Shown here piece by piece: positions 59,741 through 64,000 of a DNA stretch of 64,000 bases; the stretch's first letter is position 1; each line of letters starts with the position of its first letter. The stretch lies in the NCBI GenBank assembly GCA_035399665.1, contig DAOPJM010000003.1, forward strand, positions 1-64,000. The letters run 5' to 3'. Made by a program: the position numbers and the translations under genes. The DNA comes from DAOPJM01 sp035399665 (GTDB taxonomy: Bacteria; Bacillota; Clostridia; Christensenellales; CAG-138). The notes beneath the pieces were generated by a model that saw nothing but the letters and a program-made list of their open reading frames with translations, made no database searches and was not told where the DNA came from.

Positions 59741-60961
59741 TTATACATGGTTCTTCGGGTCGGAGGCGTCAGCGAAGGCGTTGCCGACCAAGTAGAAGCA
59801 TATCGTAATTATGGAAAGAATGATTGCGGGGAACCACAGCTGATACCTAAGTCCGGGATAGGTGATATATCCGCGGCCAATGTTCACAAGGTTGCCCAAG
59901 GAAGGTATGTCGATTGGCAGACCAATTCCGATATATGTCATGAAAACCTCGCTTCCGATAGCGCTCGGAATGGCAAGAGCCATACGAAGCATGACGACCG
60001 AAACCATCTGCGGCAGCAGGTTCTTGAAGATAATCCTGCGTGTCGGCGTACCTAAGCAGCGGGACGCAAGGTTGAAGTCGCGGTCGCGAATGATCAGAAC
60101 CTGATTCCTTACGAATCGCGCAAGACCGAGCCAGCGGGTAACGCACATCGCAATGATGATGGTGCTTACGCTTGGCTTCATGATGTAGGCCGCCAATATC
60201 AATATGATGGTACTGGGGATGTTATCAACTATGTTGTACAGCTCGGTAAAGAAGAAGTCCAGCTTCCTGACATAGCCCCAAAGCATACCCATGATGATTC
60301 CGACCACAGCTTCCACAATAGCGACCATTATACCTATGAACAGCGACGTCCTTGTGCCTTGCCACAGTCTTGACCACAGATCTTGGCCTATACGATTCGT
60401 TCCGAAGATGAAGATGCCAACATCCTCCTCGCCGTCGAACAAGTCCTTAAAGGCTGCCGACATCCTGTGAAAGTATCTTGTGACGCTCCAAGAGATGCGC
60501 TCGAAGAACGGCAAGGCGTCCTTGGCTTCCTCGTCCAAAAAGTCAATCTCCTGGGTACCATCCCAGATAATCGACCAGGTTGGCTTGCGATTCTTTATTG
60601 GAGTTCCGCCCTTCGCGTGTGTTGCGGGATAGTTGTTTATCGCGTTGGCGTCGCGCTGCCCGGGCAGGTACGGTTGAATGAAGGTGAAGATAACGAGTAT
60701 AGCCATAATGATGAGCATGGCAACGGCCAACTTGTTCTTGAAGAACATCCTGAGGGTGCTTCCCCAATATGAATAGTTGGAATAGCCTATGCGCTCGGCT
60801 TGGCTTGCGTCATAATCAGCCTTTTGAAACAGGTCGTTCGATAGACCCTGTATTTCCTCAGTATTGAGATCGTCCTTGGCGTTTAGCAGCTGCTCTGAGC
60901 TTTGGACAACGCTTTGCTCATGCTGACGGCATTTCCTTTCGGAGGGAGACCACTTACTCAT
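59741..60961 (-). CDS. oppC: Oligopeptide ABC importer permease, OppC type
   Basis: 406 residues. A long cytoplasmic N-terminus (about 75 residues), one helix, a non-cytoplasmic stretch of about 100 residues, and five helices of the binding-protein-dependent permease domain. The EAA-like loop is ARFVRNQVLIIRDRDFNLASRCLG. Ends in a short tail overlapping the weak upstream oppD start. AAGGAGG precedes the ATG. Longer than usual OppC (about 300) because of the N-terminus and inserted stretch. Confidence 0.9.
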   Translation of the reverse strand: MSKWSPSERKCRQHEQSVVQSSEQLLNAKDDLNTEEIQGLSNDLFQKADYDASQAERIGYSNYSYWGSTLRMFFKNKLAVAMLIIMAILVIFTFIQPYLPGQRDANAINNYPATHAKGGTPIKNRKPTWSIIWDGTQEIDFLDEEAKDALPFFERISWSVTRYFHRMSAAFKDLFDGEEDVGIFIFGTNRIGQDLWSRLWQGTRTSLFIGIMVAIVEAVVGIIMGMLWGYVRKLDFFFTELYNIVDNIPSTIILILAAYIMKPSVSTIIIAMCVTRWLGLARFVRNQVLIIRDRDFNLASRCLGTPTRRIIFKNLLPQMVSVVMLRMALAIPSAIGSEVFMTYIGIGLPIDIPSLGNLVNIGRGYITYPGLRYQLWFPAIILSIITICFYLVGNAFADASDPKNHV

Positions 60962-61899
60962 CTTGAACCCTCCTTCTTAACAAAGCTGATGCGCGGATCG
61001 ACTATGCCCATCAAAATGTCGCCGAGCAACAAACCAAGTATGCTGAGCGATGCGTATATGACTATCAAGGCAAGCACCATGGAGTTGTCCTGCTTACGGA
61101 TAACGTCAACCAGCAGGCCGCCCATTCCGGGTATGGAATACAGCGACTCCACATATATGGAACCTGAGATGGTGAGCAGTATTGAGCCGGGTATGAAGTT
61201 GACCATGGGAACGACAGAATTACGGAAAACGTGCTTGAACCAAATCGCAGAATTGCTCACGCCCTTTGCGCGGGCGAGCTTTATGTAATCCTTATTCGCT
61301 TCGTCAACCATATAGCGTCTAAGCCACATTGCGTAGCCCGCGATGGAAGGAAGCGACAGGGAGATGATTGGAAGAATTATGCTTCTGGTGACCGCCTCAT
61401 CGTACAACAGACTGATGTTCAGCAGCTGAGAACCGTACAGCTGTATGAAAAGGAAGTAGACCGCATTGGGAACCGCCTGTATGAACACGATAAAGCCGTT
61501 GCCAAGTTTATCGGCAAGACCGCCTTTATTTCGCGCCATCAACGCACCCAACGCCATGCCGAGCGGAAGGCTCAGCGCCATCGAAATCAGTCCGAACTTT
61601 GCCGAGACCCATATCTTTGGCGCGATAATCTCGTTAATGCTGACGTTGACCCTGTAACGCCGCGATATGCCGAGATTGCCGGTCAGCAGCATCTTAAAAA
61701 ATCTGACGACCTGTACGGGCAGAGGATCCTTCAAGCCAAGCCTTACAAGACCCGACTGTATCTCCGCCTCGGTCATCTTCTCATAATTATCGAAGTAGCC
61801 TTCCACGGGCATGAACTGCAGCAGCAGAAAGACTACCGTGATTATGACCACAAGAGTGATCAAAGAACGCCCCAAACGCTTTAGTATGTAGAGAAACAT
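60958..61899 (-). CDS. oppB: Oligopeptide ABC importer permease, OppB type
   Basis: 313 residues, six helices, with YILKRLGRSLITLVVI start and the coupling loop YMVDEANKDYIKLARAKGVS. Forms the membrane channel with OppC. Preceded by GAGGGGGTGC. Overlaps oppC by 4 bases. A terminator separates it from oppA. Confidence 0.92.
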   Translation of the reverse strand: MFLYILKRLGRSLITLVVIITVVFLLLQFMPVEGYFDNYEKMTEAEIQSGLVRLGLKDPLPVQVVRFFKMLLTGNLGISRRYRVNVSINEIIAPKIWVSAKFGLISMALSLPLGMALGALMARNKGGLADKLGNGFIVFIQAVPNAVYFLFIQLYGSQLLNISLLYDEAVTRSIILPIISLSLPSIAGYAMWLRRYMVDEANKDYIKLARAKGVSNSAIWFKHVFRNSVVPMVNFIPGSILLTISGSIYVESLYSIPGMGGLLVDVIRKQDNSMVLALIVIYASLSILGLLLGDILMGIVDPRISFVKKEGSR

Positions 61900-61936
61900 T
61901 TATGCACCCCCTCGCCAATTCGCGATTTTGGTATAA

Positions 61937-61975
61937 AAACGGCTCTACCCTGCGTTTTGCGGGGCAGAGCCGTTT
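61937..61975 (-). terminator. Terminator between oppA and oppB
   Basis: 10-bp stem AAACGGCTCT / AGAGCCGTTT plus six inner pairs and a GTTTT loop, TTTTTATAC on the minus strand, about 35 bases after the oppA stop. The genes behind it have no other promoter that I can see, so readthrough is expected. Confidence 0.8.
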
Positions 61976-62009
61976 GAATCACAGTGTCAGTTTGAAGCTT
62001 TGACTGTCT

Positions 62010-64000
62010 TTACAGACCCATCTCGGCTTCCCAAGCGGCAAGCTGCTGCTCGAACATTTCCTGACTCATAGCGGTCTCGTAGACCTTCTGACCCTTATAG
62101 CGGCTTGTTGCCTGGCCGCAGGAGCAGTACTGACCCTCGAACGGATTCAGCTTGGTGACTTCATAGTCGCCGCCGGTTACGCCGTAGGGGATGAGCATTG
62201 CATGCTCAATGTAGTACGCTTCGGCGTTCGCGAATGCGGTGTACCTTGCGTCAATGTCGCTCGTGATGGCCTTCGCCTCGTCAACGAGTCTCCAGTACTC
62301 GGCAACGATAGCCATGGTCTCCTCGGTCTTGGTGGTCTTATCGAATCTGGCGGTGGTGTCATAAGCAAAGTTGTAGCTGTTTCCGTCAACGAAGGGATCG
62401 GTCCAGGTCTCGGGATCGGCGTAGTCGGCGCCCCAGTTGCACTTCAGCAAGGCGTACTTGCCTACTCTGCGGACGGAGCCCAAGAAGCCGGAGGACGGAC
62501 CCTGTACAACGATGATGTCGATGAAGTCGGAACCGAGCAGGTTCTCAAGCTGCTGCTCGATAACCATGCACTCGTCACCCCAAGAAGCCATGCCTGAGTT
62601 GTAGGGCAGGGGGATCTTGATGGGGAACGTGCAGCCCGCGGGCTCAAGCTCTGCCTTTGCGGTTGCCGCATACTCAAGAGCAAGCGCTTCGTCGAAGCTG
62701 TCGGTGTCGGCGATTGCTGCCAAATTGCCGTAGGTGGTGTAGTCCTTATCGCCGTTGACCGCGAAGGTCTTAGGGGTAATGGTGTTCTGGATCAGCTCCT
62801 CGGCGTTGTCGGGGTAGATGATGCTCATTGCGCGAACTCTGTCAAGGCCGTGGAAGATGGCCTTACGGAAGTTTTCGTTGTTGACCGCGATTGACCAGTT
62901 GGCGGGTTCATACTCTTCGTCGAACATCGGCTCGAAGTTGAAGCAGAAGTAATAGCTGTAGTCAATCTCAACACGGGTTGCCGCTACCTGCTCTGCAAGG
63001 GTGGGATCAGCCTGCCATTCAGCCAACAGATCGGAGTTGATGGAGCAGTAGTCAATCTCGCCGCGCAGATACATTTCGGGAGCCAAGATGGAAGCTTCGC
63101 CGTTGTAGGTCTGGGTAATCTTCTCAATGAAAACATTGTCCTTATCCCAGTAGCTTGCGTTCTTGGTGTAGATGCGATGCTCTTGCGGAGCGAAATCGCT
63201 CATGATGTATGCGCCGCAGAACCACATCTTGGTGTTGTCGGTTGCGAAGTCTACGCCGTACTCTGCGAGCAGCTCAGCGGGTGCGGGCCAATACGGTCCG
63301 AACTGAAGCGCTGTTACAAAGTAGGAACGCTCTACGCAGAGATGATACTCCAGGGTGTAGTCGTCAACCGCTACGATACCGATGTCCTCGGGCTTGACTT
63401 CGGGAACTATTTCTCCGCCCTCTTCGGTGAGATAGTTGCCGTCGGCGTCCTTGACACCGTTCATGACGGCTTCGGTATACTCGTTGTACTCGGTGGCATT
63501 GACAACCCAGTCGCATACCAGGTAGTTGTTGGAGCAGTCGTTGACATAGTCGCAGACATAGACAAGAGCGGCTACGAAGTCGTTGGCGGTCAGCTCACGC
63601 TGCTCTGCGCCATCCTTGTCAACCCACATAACGCCCTTGCGCAGGTGGAAGGTCCAAGTAAGACCATCGTCGCTGACTTCCCATGTCTCGGCAATACCCG
63701 GCTGAATGCGGCCGTACTGGTCAGGCTCGACGAGCCAGTCAATGGTGTTAGCGCCAACCACCAAGTCGTTGGTGGTACCGGTGGACAGATAGTTCATCGT
63801 GGACACTTCGCCGGAATACAGTGTGCGGTATTCCTGTACCTCTGCAACCTTACGACCATCGGGGCCGTATTCGTCGGTATCCACAGGCTCCTCGGTTACG
63901 GCGCCAGGATCCGTTACGGTACCTGGATCCGTCACGGTACCGGGATCCGTTACGGTGCCCGGATCCGTTACGGTACCGGGATCTTCCGTTTCAGTCTTGC
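62010..64000 (-). CDS. oppA: Oligopeptide-binding protein (SBP family 5), N-terminus beyond the window
   Basis: At least 663 codons are visible, with the start outside the right edge. The visible N-terminal part has a repetitive DPGTVT linker. The SBP_bac_5 fold follows with EVSDDGLTWTFHLRKGVMW, DFVAALVYVCDY-like helices and NFRKAIFHGLDRVRAMSI. It should be a lipoprotein with its anchor before the linker. Captures peptides for the OppBCDF channel. First visible gene of the operon; the stop is followed by the terminator at 61937-61975. Confidence 0.9.
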   Translation of the reverse strand, partial: KTETEDPGTVTDPGTVTDPGTVTDPGTVTDPGAVTEEPVDTDEYGPDGRKVAEVQEYRTLYSGEVSTMNYLSTGTTNDLVVGANTIDWLVEPDQYGRIQPGIAETWEVSDDGLTWTFHLRKGVMWVDKDGAEQRELTANDFVAALVYVCDYVNDCSNNYLVCDWVVNATEYNEYTEAVMNGVKDADGNYLTEEGGEIVPEVKPEDIGIVAVDDYTLEYHLCVERSYFVTALQFGPYWPAPAELLAEYGVDFATDNTKMWFCGAYIMSDFAPQEHRIYTKNASYWDKDNVFIEKITQTYNGEASILAPEMYLRGEIDYCSINSDLLAEWQADPTLAEQVAATRVEIDYSYYFCFNFEPMFDEEYEPANWSIAVNNENFRKAIFHGLDRVRAMSIIYPDNAEELIQNTITPKTFAVNGDKDYTTYGNLAAIADTDSFDEALALEYAATAKAELEPAGCTFPIKIPLPYNSGMASWGDECMVIEQQLENLLGSDFIDIIVVQGPSSGFLGSVRRVGKYALLKCNWGADYADPETWTDPFVDGNSYNFAYDTTARFDKTTKTEETMAIVAEYWRLVDEAKAITSDIDARYTAFANAEAYYIEHAMLIPYGVTGGDYEVTKLNPFEGQYCSCGQATSRYKGQKVYETAMSQEMFEQQLAAWEAEMGL
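63894..63983 (-). repeat. 18-bp tandem repeats in the oppA linker
   Basis: Five units of 18 bp (63894-63911, 63912-63929, 63930-63947, 63948-63965, 63966-63983) encoding DPGTVT (one DPGAVT) between the presumed lipid anchor and the binding domain. Confidence 0.9.

Overview
The window is chromosomal DNA of moderate GC from a low-to-mid GC Gram-positive bacterium, most likely an endospore-forming Clostridia relative. The support is a gerA-type spore germination operon, two VanW-family proteins, a type I glutamine synthetase of the Firmicutes kind, a NifS/ThiI pair, strong G-rich Shine-Dalgarno sequences, many TTGACA-N17-TATAAT promoters, and rplM-rpsI order. Most of the window is orderly housekeeping sequence; nothing looks like a prophage, IS element or CRISPR array.

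Layout. 1-3.3 kb: a truncated secreted protein gene, then the selenium cluster yqeC-yqeB-selD. 3.4-9.8 kb: glmS, a membrane metallophosphoesterase, a small JAB-like protein, a DUF4173-like membrane protein and an isochorismatase-family hydrolase. 10-13.7 kb: a small secreted protein, an ECF sigma factor with a downstream membrane protein that is probably its anti-sigma factor, and a nucleobase permease. 14-19.3 kb: rplM-rpsI, glnA, and nifS-thiI with a small membrane protein. 19.3-27.9 kb: a zinc-ribbon membrane protein with 90-bp acidic repeats, two small genes, a three-gene MacB-like ABC system with a CARDB-like protein, a VanW lipoprotein and an ADP-ribosylglycohydrolase. 28.2-31.7 kb: three tRNA genes (initiator Met, Gln, Val), a GNAT, a RadC-like protein and a solitary DNA methyltransferase; this is the most accessory-looking stretch. 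31.9-34.7 kb: the amino-sugar operon nagB-glmM-hexapeptide acyltransferase. 34.8-39.8 kb: a BMP-type nucleoside ABC importer. 40-47 kb: a DUF5685/DnaJ pair, a membrane protein, a class A PBP, a GntR/FCD regulator and a second VanW protein. 47.1-52.7 kb: gerKA-KB-KC, an added 54-codon membrane gene, and a ComEC-like protein. 52.8-64 kb: a nine-gene minus-strand operon, oppA-B-C-D-F followed by a cytoplasmic NlpC/P60 enzyme, a transglutaminase-like protein, an M19 dipeptidase and an anchored C39-like peptidase.

How the parts work together. Cell-envelope metabolism is the main theme: glmS, nagB, glmM and the hexapeptide protein handle glucosamine phosphates; the class A PBP builds peptidoglycan; and the opp operon looks like an uptake-and-digestion route for peptides, possibly murein peptides. 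The nucleoside importer and the NCS2 permease add purine or pyrimidine salvage. The yqeC-yqeB-selD set points to selenium-dependent molybdenum hydroxylases encoded elsewhere. The strongest leads are the opp/peptidase operon, an overlooked two-helix gene behind gerKC, a perfect hairpin at the very 5' end of the glnA transcript, and promoters placed directly against start codons with no Shine-Dalgarno sequence.
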